A stretch of 64,000 nucleotides of DNA, taken from the NCBI RefSeq assembly GCF_018691265.1, contig NW_024881322.1:8359989-8423988 (forward strand), read 5' to 3'. Position numbers and translations under genes: made by a program. The DNA comes from Tyto alba (taxonomy: Eukaryota > Chordata > Aves > Strigiformes > Tytonidae). This document shows positions 58,201-64,000 of the stretch, piece after piece. The notes under the pieces are model-generated. The model was not told the DNA's origin and searched no databases. It saw only the letters and a program-made list of their open reading frames with translations. The first letter of the stretch is position 1, and every line of letters starts with the position of its first letter.

Positions 58201-61200
58201 CCTGATTCTAGTTAGCGTGTTCTTAAACTGCATTAAAGAAATAGTAATTTCTTTAATGACATCACACAATAGTCTGCGTGAAAAAGAGTGAAAAAGCTCA
58301 TAGTTGAAAACCCTAGGAAGTAAGACATTACTTATCTGCAGTCATGAGTTCAATTCTACATCTCAAAGATTTCATTTTTGTAATTGCATATAACTTTGTC
58401 TGTTATTGTAATAGACTAATACCCGTTTTTTAATTTTACAAATCCTGTAATTGGTTATTTATGCATACACATGTGGGGAAATTCCATTAATTTTTACCAA
58501 AGCCCTTCTTTGTAAGTATTTGACAATTTTGTCCATCTACCATAACCAAAGAAAGAAAAGCATGATGGAAGGAATAAATCCATTTGCAGTGAATCAACTT
58601 CTATTTGTTAATTTTAACATATTTTGTGGAAGATCTGTAGAGAGAAAGGAAACATACCTGTCCTTTATAACTTTTCTAATAACTGTCATGGTATGATTGA
58701 CAAGTTTACCATGAATATTGTTGATTTTTCCCCATTCTCTCTTCCTCTTTTTTTTTTTTTTTTCTTCCTCAGTCTTTCTAAGCTGATCTAAAGTTACAGT
58801 GGTGTTCTCAGAAGAGGTTTTTATGAATGCTCTTTTTGTTGTGGAGAGATGCTCTAATGATGTTGTGTTTGGCTTTAACTGCATGTCAAACTTGTGAGAA
58901 AACCTTTTATTTATGAAGAATGCCTTTCAGTTTTGGATGTTTTGGCTTTGATTCATTTTGGCTTTTTTCTTAGAAATTTAGCAAAGTCTTAAAATAACTA
59001 CTAATCATGTCTGGTTGAATACAAAACACCTTTGAACAGTGGTCACTATTAAGTTATTCCTAAGCACGATCTTTAAAATGAGCCATAGACTTTTCTGTCT
59101 GTTGGATTCAGGTTTGCACAGTAAGAGCTTGTGTTGTTTTGAAAATATCTACCCTTTTATGGAAATAATTTTTCTTTGTTTCATTTTGACTTCCAAACAT
59201 GGACAGTATTTAGAATTAGGTCATCATATTAAAAAAACCTTAGAGTAGTTATTTCCATAAATGTCTTGTATTTCTGTCCAGTGCTGACCATTAAATTGTT
59301 GAACTTAAGCTGTTTTATACATTTTGAAGAATAAGGATTTGCAGTATAAACTGATGGAATATTTTAAAATTTTAACTGTTATACTAACTTAAATCTAACG
59401 TTGCTTGTATCAATCTGGATGACATAAGTGGTTAAACAAAGGTGTTTTGGCTCAGTTTAATAGTAAAAAAAAAAGCTGATATATATGAGCAGGTTATGAT
59501 CTCTGTCCTATTTCTAATAGAAGAATGACTGTATGTCTTGGTTTGGGCTGAAATAGAGTTAATACTCCTTTTCAGGAACTAGAAGTGTGCTGTGTTTTGG
59601 ATTTAGTTTTGGGTTTGGCATGAGAAGAATGCTGATAGCACACTGATGTTTTCAGCTGCTACTGAGACTTCAAGGACTCTCTGACTCCTCATGTTCTGCC
59701 CGTGCACAGGGAGCAGGGAGGGAGCATGGCCAGAGCACCAGACCCAAACTGGCCAGTGAAATATTCCATATCGTGGAACGTCATGTTCACTATATAGAGG
59801 AGGGGTGGTCGGGAAGGAGCTCTCTTGCTTCTGGGATTGCGATTATGGGATCTTGATATTTTGGGATCGCTAGCTGGGAACGGGCTGGATACTAGTGAGC
59901 AATTGCATCGTGCATTGCCCATTCATATTTTTTTTTTCTATTATTGTCATTGTTCTGGTTTTACTACCATTATTAAACTGTTCCTATCTCAGCCTGCGAG
60001 TCTCCCTTTACCCCTCTAATTCCGTCCCCCATTCCCAGGTGGGGAGGGGGAAGGGAGGGTGACCAGCTGCGGTGGTTGGCTGCTGACCAGGCTCAAACCA
60101 CGACAGCCTTTTTGGCACCCAGCGTGGGGCAGAGGGTTGCTATTTGATAAGGATATTAATTGGGAGAGGTAACGAGCAAAATACAGACTGAACTCCGTTA
60201 GTGGAATGATCTTTACAGTGTCTGTAGTTGTAATTGTGGGGAAGTTTGTTTTTTTTTCCTGGTGTGGTGAAGGGACTATGGGTGGATTTTCTGTGTTGTG
60301 TCTCAGTATTTTGTCAATGTTATTTTTTATTTGGGTGTGGGGAAGTTTTTTTTTTTTCCTCTGTTTCAATTCGGTTTTGTTTTCTCTTTGTTCTGATGTT
60401 GATGTGTATACTTTCTTCTGTACTGAATGTTGGATCTCTTAATTCTTAAATACGTGATTCGCTGAGGTGAGGGGTGGAATGTCCTGGGTTGAGTGAGTGG
60501 TGGGGTGGGTTTTTTTGGTGGCAGGGGAGGGGGCTATAGGGGAGGACCCCTGTGAGATGCTTCTCGAAGCTCCTGCAGATCCAAATCAGCTCCACCTCTG
60601 TTTGGAAACTGAGCCAATCAGCTGCACCTCTGAGATAGTGTTTTTAAGAAGGGACATGGTGAGGAGCAGTGGGACTTGTGAGGAGAAGTTGCTGCAGCTG
60701 TGTGAACACCAAGGTCAGTGGAGGAACGGAGGAAGAAAGGAGGGGGGAGGTGTGCCGGAGCAGAGACCCCCCTGTATCCTGTGGTGAGATGGCAGGGCGG
60801 CCCCCCCTGCCACCCGTGAAGATCTACGGTGGAGCAGACATTGATTTATGGCCTGTGTTTTTCTCCAGGATGATCAAGGTGACTGTGCCCGAAGAAGGCC
60901 AGGGTCTTGTGGGAAAAGTCAGCCCCGCTGTTGTAGTCCAGCGCTGGGAGGATTGCAGCACGTGGGGGTGTCCCACGTTGGAGCAGCTCGGGAAGGGCTG
61001 CAGCCTGTGGGAGGGACTCCGGTTGGAGAAAGTTGGTGCCCCACGCCGGAGCAGTGTGGGGAACGCTGCGGTCCGTGGGAGGGACTCACGTCGGAGAAAG
61101 TTTGTGGAGGACTGTCTCCTGTGAGAGGGGGACCACGATGGAGCAGGGGGAGAAGTTCCAGAAGCTCCCCCACCGAAGACAGAAGAAGCTGCAGCACTGC

Positions 61201-62902
61201 CTGCAGCCCCCATTCCCTGCCCCTGCGCCCCTGGGGGGAGGAGGTAGAGCTAAGCCCGAGAAGAAGGGAGGGGTGGGGGGAAGGTGTTCTCAAGATGTGG
61301 CAATGCTTCTTACCGTCCTACTCTGTTAAGTGTTGTTGTTAGTGTCTGTAATAAATGTACGTTCTTTTTTTCTTCCCCGAACGAGTCTGCCTTTTGCTCA
61401 TGACCATAAAGGGTGATTTTTTTTCCCATCCCAGTCCTATCTCGGACCCCAAGCCTGGCTCTCTGTCCCTTCTTATTGCCAGAAGAGAAGGGAGAGAGAG
61501 TGGCTGTGTGGTGATTGGCTGCCAGTCAGGCTCAAACCACGACACTGTATGACAGAAGTTGCATCAGAGTTTGCTTGAAGAAGCTATATGAAGAGAAATG
61601 GTTGAGAAGGGATAGAAAAAGAAGGTATTTTCTTGTCTGTATGAGTGGAATGGATTGTGCAGAGCTATAAGTTATTGGCAGAACCAGTTGTGTGCAGTTG
61701 TGGCAGTATGAAACAAGCCTAGGCTTCTTTGGTAAGTAGTATTGGAGGAACATGTTTTGGTTTTCCTTTTTTCCCTTGTAGAGGGAGGTAATTTTTTCTG
61801 AGCACAAGAAAAATGAAAATTCATATTCTGCCTTCATCAAAATCTTTTCCCTCGACCCTCTTGTTAGATAATGTGCTGTCTACTAGTTCTGTGTCATTTT
61901 CAGGACCTGATGTGTAATAAAATTCTTGCAGCTTTCTGAATGTGCTCATGCTCTCAATTATTAATATATTAATTTCCCATTTATATTAAGTCTCTGCTGT
62001 TTGTTGCTTTAGGAACTATACATCTTTTGTTTGGGTTTTTCTTTCTGCAATACATTTAGTATTAAGAAATGAAAGTACTCAGAAAAGTGCAAATACCTTA
62101 TAGCTGGACTTCTGGACTCATAAGAGGAGATTATATAATTCCTTATGGCATTTAAGTGCCTAGTTTCTAATCCTTACAACTTTTTTACATATGTGAATCT
62201 GCATAATGTTTTATGTTACGGATATAAATGAGTTCATAGCATTCTTTGCCTTGTATGTTGACAATCCTGGAAATCATCAGGTATTGTAACCAAGCCCTAT
62301 ATTATGTTCTGTACGTAAAACGTTCATATACCTTCTTACACAGAGGCATTTGAAAAATCTGTTTTAATTTTACACTATTAGGCACAGAATCTTTGTGTGT
62401 CTAATGTATTAATTATCAGCTTATTTAGATGAAAGTGTCATGGTATGTGCAGTGTGTATTTTGGAGATAGTTGCTTATTATAGGTGTATTAGTATATGCA
62501 TGTGAGGATAAAAGTTTAGAAGTTCCTTACAGTCTCTGAAGATCATGGATAGTAGGTGTAAAATCTTGTTATAGAATGTTTATAAATCCCTTTTTGTATA
62601 TAAATCAGAAATCCAGAATGATATCTGGGTTTAGTTTGTCTGTAGAAATCTTAGTCAAAAATCACATGCATTGTTATTTTTTTCCTTTATACTAGTAGGT
62701 GTAATGATGTAAGTCTGAAACTTGATGTTGTTGAAATTGTATTGCTTTTAGAAATGTAGCTGCATGTTTGTTAAAGGAGAACTGACTTACTTTTTAGTTT
62801 TTATTTTTTTTTTTTTTTCTTCCAGATATTTTACCCAAATCTGAAAAACACAGAGATCTAATTGTCACAGCAGAAGTTTCACCCGATTTGGATGCAGAAT
62901 CT
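1138..62902 (+). CDS. BBS9: BBS9 (PTHB1), BBSome subunit; 5' half, exons 2-11
   Basis: Joined coding exons: 1138-1249, 5162-5312, 6471-6535, 9056-9169, 33605-33779, 37824-37908, 39613-39796, 40783-40912, 57035-57216, 62826-62902. They total 1275 nt, or 425 codons, with phases matching at every junction and only GT-AG introns. The protein starts [10 protein letters not shown] and follows vertebrate BBS9 closely, including [54 protein letters not shown] and [10 protein letters not shown]. Family knowledge: BBS9 is a core subunit of the BBSome, the coat-like complex that carries membrane cargo in and out of primary cilia; loss causes Bardet-Biedl syndrome. This part corresponds to the N-terminal beta-propeller (PHTB1_N). 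The later domains lie past the right edge. The start is certain: an in-frame TGA (1129-1131) lies three codons before the ATG. I see no frameshift or internal stop. Confidence 0.96.
1250..5161 (+). other. BBS9: BBS9 intron 2
   Basis: 3.9-kb intron. About 2.7 kb of it (about 1499-4165) is an antisense CR1 LINE copy, listed separately. The flanks 1250-1498 and 4166-5161 are AT-rich with nothing recognisable. The last 13 bases before the acceptor dinucleotide are an unbroken T run (5147-5159). Confidence 0.9.
1499..4165 (-). mobile_element. CR1 LINE, antisense, long but 3'-truncated copy
   Basis: Read on the minus strand, this is CR1 ORF2 in order. The stretch before the endonuclease (near 4020-4150) has FDHGSVY and a short GVPRLKLGK block. 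The start of the endonuclease (3572-3868) has [13 protein letters not shown] and ITETWW. Then come a middle segment (2776-3270) and the reverse transcriptase (1871-2686) with [10 protein letters not shown] and [12 protein letters not shown]. The catalytic FADD box is at 1842-1853, but in a different frame from the preceding 271-codon open frame, so the polymerase is broken. Similarity continues into the RT C-terminal coding region and stops near 1499, so the last few hundred bases, including the 3' UTR and terminal short repeats, are missing. The copy is dead: several frames are needed to cover it. The upper boundary is approximate. Confidence 0.9.
5162..5312 (+). CDS. BBS9: BBS9 exon 3
   Basis: Acceptor AG at 5160-5161 follows a T13 run; donor GTAAGT at 5313. 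Completes residue 38 (D) and codes to residue 87 plus two bases. Contains [14 protein letters not shown] and [20 protein letters not shown], both strongly conserved in vertebrate BBS9. Confidence 0.96.
5313..6470 (+). other. BBS9: BBS9 intron 3
   Basis: 1.16-kb AT-rich intron. It holds a diverged direct repeat pair (5702-5760 and 6251-6309), reported separately. I see no transposon or RNA gene. Confidence 0.9.
5702..6309 (+). repeat. Diverged direct duplication in intron 3
   Basis: The 59-base blocks 5702-5760 and 6251-6309 align without gaps at roughly 80% identity. Both share the core TTTTGAAATTA and, further on, AATACTGCA. They are 549 bases apart. Weaker similarity (a GGCCACA followed by a CTGAAATGCCTAC-like stretch) continues downstream of each. 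This fits an old tandem duplication of about 550 bp, or two copies of an unrecognised repeat. Confidence 0.5.
6471..6535 (+). CDS. BBS9: BBS9 exon 4
   Basis: Short 65-base exon; acceptor TTTACAG ends at 6470, donor GTTAGT starts at 6536. Codes [20 protein letters not shown] and then VS, residues 88-109 plus one base of residue 110. Confidence 0.95.
6536..9055 (+). other. BBS9: BBS9 intron 4
   Basis: 2.5-kb AT-rich intron. Holds a short imperfect tandem repeat (about 7889-7985) and a T19 run at 8312-8330. Nothing else recognised. Confidence 0.9.
7889..7985 (+). repeat. Imperfect tandem repeat, about 47 bp x 2
   Basis: Two adjacent copies share the ending GTATTACAGTCAAT (at about 7915-7928 and 7962-7975) and a CTGACT...GGCATGACCTGGATA / GTGTGGCTTGGATA core. 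A third partial GGCTGACTA start follows at 7984. Confidence 0.7.
9056..9169 (+). CDS. BBS9: BBS9 exon 5
   Basis: Acceptor TGTAG ends at 9055; donor GTAAGC starts at 9170. Codes residues 110-147 plus one base: [19 protein letters not shown], then [19 protein letters not shown]. One of the best conserved stretches of the BBS9 propeller. Confidence 0.96.
9270..10275 (+). mobile_element. Solo LTR, family B, sense, older copy
   Basis: Begins TGTCCTGGG and ends in a decayed version of the family terminus CAAACCACGACA (here AAACCATGATG). It aligns along its length with the LTRs at 27943-29027 and 60480-61544. Flanks GTAGA and CTAGA are a 4/5 match to a 5-bp target duplication. A TATTTAAG box lies near 9420 and a polyadenylation signal ATTAAA at 10080-10085. 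It carries one copy of a roughly 67-bp internal unit that is present twice in the other copies. There is no internal retroviral sequence, so it is a solo LTR left by recombination. More diverged than the other two copies. Lies in BBS9 intron 5 in the transcriptional sense. Confidence 0.85.
10276..27059. other. Intron 5 sequence, no recognised features
   Basis: 16.8 kb of AT-rich sequence on which I could not recognise any exon, RNA gene or mobile element by eye. Anciently decayed repeats could be present and would need a profile search. Confidence 0.6.
13366..13407 (+). repeat. 21-bp tandem repeat x 2
   Basis: The unit TTTCCATTTTCCATCCTACA plus one base occurs at 13366-13386 and 13387-13407, differing only in the last base. 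Confidence 0.9.
27060..27942 (+). mobile_element. CR1 LINE fragment, sense (pre-endonuclease and endonuclease start)
   Basis: From about 27085 the sequence follows the CR1 segment upstream of and into the ORF2 endonuclease. Open frame 27124-27495 codes [13 protein letters not shown] after a VFYDNGTFF block. Frame 27497-27955 codes [24 protein letters not shown] and [19 protein letters not shown]. Two frames are needed, so it is inactive. It is cut at its 3' side by the antisense LTR at 27943. Just upstream (27020-27060) an ATCATCTAGTCCAAT string resembles the antisense CR1 3' UTR, so the left boundary may itself be a CR1 junction. Confidence 0.85.
27938..27942. repeat. Target site duplication, left copy (GTCTC)
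   Basis: GTCTC directly before the LTR, matched exactly by GTCTC at 29028-29032. Confidence 0.85.
27943..29027 (-). mobile_element. Solo LTR, family B, antisense
   Basis: On the minus strand it begins TGTCCTGGG at 29027 and ends CAAACCACAACA at 27943. It is 1085 bp with a perfect 5-bp target duplication (GTCTC). A minus-strand AATAAA lies at 28135-28140. It contains two tandem copies of the ~67-bp internal unit and a 151-codon open frame (28834 to 28379, minus) with the same start and end as a frame in the 60480-61544 copy; the two differ at about 24 residues. No family resemblance was recognised for that frame. No primer binding site or internal region flanks it, so it is a solo LTR. It interrupts CR1 sequence and is therefore younger than the CR1s. 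Confidence 0.92.
29028..29032. repeat. Target site duplication, right copy (GTCTC)
   Basis: Exact match to 27938-27942 on the other side of the LTR. Confidence 0.85.
29033..30430 (-). mobile_element. CR1 LINE fragment, antisense (middle of ORF2 and RT)
   Basis: Minus-strand sequence runs from the region after the endonuclease (near 30430-30050) through the segment before the RT (29717-30085, with [13 protein letters not shown] and [13 protein letters not shown]) to the RT C-terminal part (29014-29205, [19 protein letters not shown]). It ends at the LTR target site, so the 3' end is missing. Frames are broken. Together with the sense fragment at 27060-27942 it covers different, non-overlapping parts of CR1. 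Confidence 0.85.
30431..33604. other. Distal intron 5, no recognised features
   Basis: 3.2 kb of AT-rich intron with no gene or transposon I can recognise. A short tandem AGTCATGTCTT pair lies near 32927-32950. The pyrimidine tract and acceptor of exon 6 end at 33604. Confidence 0.6.
33605..33779 (+). CDS. BBS9: BBS9 exon 6
   Basis: Acceptor CCTTAG ends at 33604; donor GTATGT starts at 33780. Codes residues 148-205 plus two bases: [18 protein letters not shown], then [38 protein letters not shown]. Nearly identical to mammalian BBS9 over this stretch. Confidence 0.97.
33780..37823 (+). other. BBS9: BBS9 intron 6
   Basis: 4.0-kb intron containing a decayed sense CR1 at about 34200-35850. The remaining flanks are AT-rich and empty as far as I can see. 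Confidence 0.9.
34200..35850 (+). mobile_element. CR1 LINE, sense, heavily decayed
   Basis: Sequence blocks follow CR1 in order on the plus strand. At 34250-34340 is a GATGGAATCCACCTG stretch like the CR1 GRDGIHLS block. At 34500-34690 is an endonuclease relic ([22 protein letters not shown]). At 35030-35210 is the segment after the endonuclease, and at 35640-35740 RT remnants including GATGATGCCAAATTG, the decayed polymerase box. No long open frame survives, and there are many stops and indels. It is the most decayed CR1 copy here, so probably the oldest insertion. Boundaries are approximate. Confidence 0.75.
37824..37908 (+). CDS. BBS9: BBS9 exon 7
   Basis: Acceptor AACAG ends at 37823; donor GTAAAA starts at 37909. 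Completes residue 206 and codes to residue 234: [19 protein letters not shown], then KLGSGKRLA. Ends in phase 0. Confidence 0.96.
37909..39612 (+). other. BBS9: BBS9 intron 7
   Basis: 1.7-kb AT-rich intron; nothing recognised. Confidence 0.9.
39613..39796 (+). CDS. BBS9: BBS9 exon 8
   Basis: Acceptor TGAAG ends at 39612; donor GTTTGT starts at 39797. Codes residues 235-295 plus one base: [20 protein letters not shown], then [39 protein letters not shown] propeller blade with the conserved LGERNFFCL core. Confidence 0.97.
39797..40782 (+). other. BBS9: BBS9 intron 8
   Basis: 986-bp AT-rich intron; nothing recognised. Confidence 0.9.
40783..40912 (+). CDS. BBS9: BBS9 exon 9
   Basis: Acceptor TTAACAG ends at 40782; donor GTAAGT starts at 40913. 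Completes residue 296 and codes to residue 338 plus two bases: [40 protein letters not shown]. Confidence 0.96.
42576..42597 (+). repeat. Poly-T tract (22)
   Basis: Uninterrupted run of 22 T. No retroposed body was recognised beside it. Confidence 0.9.
47441..47492 (+). repeat. Exact 26-bp tandem duplication
   Basis: The unit starting TATGAGAGGAAGGGTTGGGT (26 bases) occurs at 47441-47466 and again at 47467-47492 without a mismatch, so the duplication is recent or polymorphic. Confidence 0.95.
51287..51309 (+). repeat. Poly-A tract (23)
   Basis: Uninterrupted run of 23 A. I looked for a processed cDNA upstream and found none I could recognise. Confidence 0.9.
57035..57216 (+). CDS. BBS9: BBS9 exon 10
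   Basis: Acceptor ATGCAG ends at 57034 after a very long T-rich tract (57003-57029); donor GTATTC starts at 57217. Completes residue 339 and codes to residue 399 plus one base: [54 protein letters not shown]. The donor is weak at positions +4 to +6. Reading must use the first AG of GCAGAG; the second would shift the frame. Confidence 0.95.
58231..58258. repeat. Perfect inverted repeat, 12-bp arms, 4-base loop
   Basis: Arms CATTAAAGAAAT (58231-58242) and ATTTCTTTAATG (58247-58258) are exact reverse complements around AGTA. Confidence 0.9.
59529..59533. repeat. Target site duplication, left copy (CTGTA)
   Basis: CTGTA immediately before the TGTC start of the 5' LTR. Repeated exactly at 61545-61549, just after the GACA end of the 3' LTR. 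Confidence 0.75.
59534..60105 (+). mobile_element. 5' LTR, family A (572 bp)
   Basis: Starts TGTCTTGGTTTGGGCTG, a start I associate with common avian class II ERV LTRs, and ends CAAACCACGACA. A TATATA box lies at 59791-59796 and a polyadenylation signal ATTAAA at 59972-59977. It is followed at once by a primer binding site, which identifies it as a 5' LTR. Confidence 0.85.
60113..60130 (+). other. Primer binding site, lysine-tRNA type
   Basis: TGGCACCCAGCGTGGGGC, seven bases after the 5' LTR, differs at two positions from the site complementary to the 3' end of tRNA-Lys(1,2) (TGGCGCCCAACGTGGGGC) used by betaretrovirus-like elements. The match to the tRNA is from memory. Confidence 0.75.
60131..60463 (+). 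other. Internal region of the LTR element, no coding capacity
   Basis: About 330 bases, T- and GT-rich, with repeated GTGGGGAAGTTT followed by T runs. Short open frames are phenylalanine-rich products of the T runs. No retroviral protein motif is present. Confidence 0.7.
60464..60479 (+). other. Polypurine tract
   Basis: GAGGTGAGGGGTGGAA, purines with two T interruptions, directly abuts the TGTC start of the following LTR. This is the expected plus-strand primer position and marks that LTR as a true 3' LTR and not a nested solo insertion. Confidence 0.65.
60480..61544 (+). mobile_element. 3' LTR, family B (1065 bp)
   Basis: Starts TGTCCTGGG and ends CAAACCACGACA. Full-length relative of the solo LTRs at 9270-10275 and 27943-29027, and closest to the latter. 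A CCAAT box at 60614-60618 and a TTTTTAAG stretch near 60640 suggest the U3 promoter. AATAAA is at 61350-61355. It is GC/CpG-rich. It has two tandem ~68-bp units (60971-61038 and 61039-61107), each with GTGGGAGGGACTC and GGAGAAAGTT. Open frame 60669-61124 (151 codons) matches the antisense LTR's frame in start and end. It has no recognised function and its many replacement differences do not suggest protein selection. Confidence 0.9.
60971..61107 (+). repeat. Two ~68-bp tandem units inside LTR B
   Basis: The two units share CCCACG..GGAGCAG, GTGGGAGGGACTC and GGAGAAAGTT. The solo LTR at 27943-29027 also has two; the older copy at 9270-10275 has one, which accounts for most of its shorter length. 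Confidence 0.8.
61545..61549. repeat. Target site duplication, right copy (CTGTA)
   Basis: Exact match to 59529-59533. Confidence 0.75.
62826..62902 (+). CDS. BBS9: BBS9 exon 11
   Basis: Acceptor CTTCCAG ends at 62825 after a T-rich tract; donor GTATGT starts at 62903. Completes residue 400 and codes to residue 425: [26 protein letters not shown]. Ends in phase 0. It lies at the end of the propeller, where BBS9 is less conserved, so its assignment rests on splice phase and context plus modest similarity. Confidence 0.88.
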
Positions 62903-64000
62903 GTATGTACCTATATAAAAAGGAAGTTACTCTGAAAACACTGGTTTCATATATGAGTAAATAATGGTTGCTTATGGATAGTGATTATTATGTATTTATA
63001 TTTCTGGGACTGAGATTCTGCATAGCCCCCAGTTCTCCATCAATTAAAATGCACTTTTGTTAATGATTGTAGCTAGAATTATTAAAATTATTTAGTATTT
63101 TCTGTCTGGGGACCTTTAGGTTATTAGTGATGTTCTTGGCTAAGCAAACGTAAGTGAATAAGAACTTAGGATCTGGAATAACTTTATAGTGGTGAGAATT
63201 TGTAATGGTGAGCAGTTAATAATATGGAGGAAAACAGTACAAGTGTAACCTTGTGGATCTTTTAAAGATAGAATACACAAACCACTCAAAGATGCATTAG
63301 AAGAAATAATCTTTCTCTGGCAAGGCATCATTCAGTGTTCTCTGGTTTTGCAGCCTTATTAGTTTATTCATCTTGTATACATAAGTATTTTGTAAAAATT
63401 AATTTAAATTAGGATGGAGAGCTTATAGTGTCTCTTAAAACTTTTCACTTTTAACATTTCAGAACATACTCATTGCACTATAACATCTGTAATTAGTGAT
63501 TTCTGGTCACAAATTTCTGCAAAACTGATTTTCAGGGCTACTTACTGTTTGAAAAAAATACACAAGGGGCTGATTTTTAATACTTTTTATATATAATTGA
63601 TATATTTATTCAAACTCAGTTGTTACTAATACTGCTACCTCTATTACTATTATTTTTTGATAATAGCACCTCTTTATAATGTGTGCTAGTGGCCTAGCAC
63701 TAGTCGGTGGAAAAAAAGGACAGTGTGACAGGGTCTTGGCTAGCTGAACTAATATGCTCACAACACTTAGAACTGTTAGGTCCACAGGATGCTCTAATGC
63801 TGCTATGCTCATTCGCTCGAACTTCCAGATGCAAATGGTCTGTTTCATGTATAAATAACTCAATATATCAATCAAACCACAGCCTTGACTCTTTATTTCC
63901 CAAGGCTGTTCATGTATTTTAGTTTCCTGTGTGGTAGGCTTTCCTGGGGGTTCTTTCAGTAGCCATCTAGAAAGGTAAAATCTGATAAGATACTTCATGG
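62903..64000 (+). other. BBS9: BBS9 intron 11 (partial)
   Basis: AT-rich sequence to the window edge with no further BBS9 exon. An open frame of 130 codons on the minus strand (63606-63998) resembles nothing recognised and is probably chance. Confidence 0.75.

Larger units (their letters stand above)
59534..61544 (+). mobile_element. Non-coding LTR retroelement with two different LTRs
   Basis: 2011-bp unit bounded by CTGTA. Order: 5' LTR (59534-60105, family A), primer binding site, about 350 bp of T-rich non-coding leader, polypurine tract, 3' LTR (60480-61544, family B). There is no gag, pro, pol or env, so any movement depended on another element's enzymes. An intact element should have matching LTRs; here they match well only near the 3' end (GGCTCAAACCACGACA) and in the outermost TGTC...GACA. 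It lies in BBS9 intron 10 in the sense direction. The 5-bp duplication with termini from both families indicates one integrated unit. How the two LTRs came together is inference. Confidence 0.75.
57217..62825 (+). other. BBS9: BBS9 intron 10
   Basis: 5.6-kb intron. 59534-61544 is a retroviral element with its target duplication, listed below. The flanks 57217-59528 and 61550-62825 are AT-rich with a 12-bp-arm inverted repeat at 58231-58258 and no recognised gene. Confidence 0.9.

Noticed and set aside
60206..60449. Phenylalanine-rich 71-78 codon frames as small membrane proteins
   Set aside because: Product of T and GT runs in the non-coding leader of the LTR element.
60848..61342. 164-codon frame and its overlapping frames as a novel gene
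   Set aside because: Lies wholly inside the family B LTR and recurs in part in the other LTR copies.
60480..61544. Family B LTR as an independent solo insertion nested in a family A provirus
   Set aside because: Its flanks (TGGAA left, CTGTA right) do not form a target duplication, a polypurine tract abuts its start, and CTGTA matches the far side of the family A LTR. Not fully excluded.
63606..63998. 130-codon minus-strand frame near the right edge
   Set aside because: No recognisable motif, and AT-rich intronic context; length alone is weak evidence.
1..64000. CRISPR arrays, operons, phage or other prokaryotic systems
   Set aside because: Spliced vertebrate gene structure, CR1 LINEs and retroviral LTRs show this is eukaryotic; no regularly spaced repeats were seen.

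Overview
The window is vertebrate nuclear DNA, most likely from a bird. It contains CR1 LINEs and class II-like retroviral LTRs, and no recognisable L1, Alu or B1/B2 elements. I lean towards a neoavian or passerine genome, but that rests only on the look of the LTRs. The one host gene is the 5' half of BBS9 (PTHB1), a BBSome subunit, on the + strand. Ten coding exons (exons 2-11) can be joined in frame through GT-AG introns. They give 425 codons from an ATG at 1138 to a donor at 62903. This is roughly the N-terminal beta-propeller half of a protein that is about 890 residues in mammals; the rest lies beyond the right edge.

Layout. 1-300: GC/CpG-rich gene start with a non-coding first exon. 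1129-9169: exons 2-5, with a long antisense CR1 copy (about 1499-4165) in intron 2. 9170-33604: a 24.4-kb intron 5 holding a sense solo LTR (9270-10275) and a nested repeat block (about 27060-30430). In that block an antisense solo LTR with a perfect 5-bp target duplication (GTCTC) sits between two CR1 fragments of opposite orientation. 33605-40912: exons 6-9, with a decayed sense CR1 in intron 6. 40913-57034: a 16-kb AT-rich intron 9 with no recognisable gene or transposon. 57035-62902: exons 10 and 11, separated by an intron carrying a 2.0-kb retroviral element (59534-61544). The last 1.1 kb is intron 11.

The most unusual item is the 59534-61544 element. It has a 572-bp 5' LTR, a lysine-tRNA-type primer binding site, a short non-coding internal stretch, a polypurine tract and a 1065-bp 3' LTR, all flanked by a 5-bp duplication (CTGTA). 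The two LTRs belong to different families and resemble each other clearly only near the shared 3' terminus. The 3' LTR family also occurs as the two solo LTRs in intron 5. No second host gene, RNA gene, CRISPR array or prokaryotic system was found. Long open frames inside the LTRs and CR1s are repeat-derived and not host genes.
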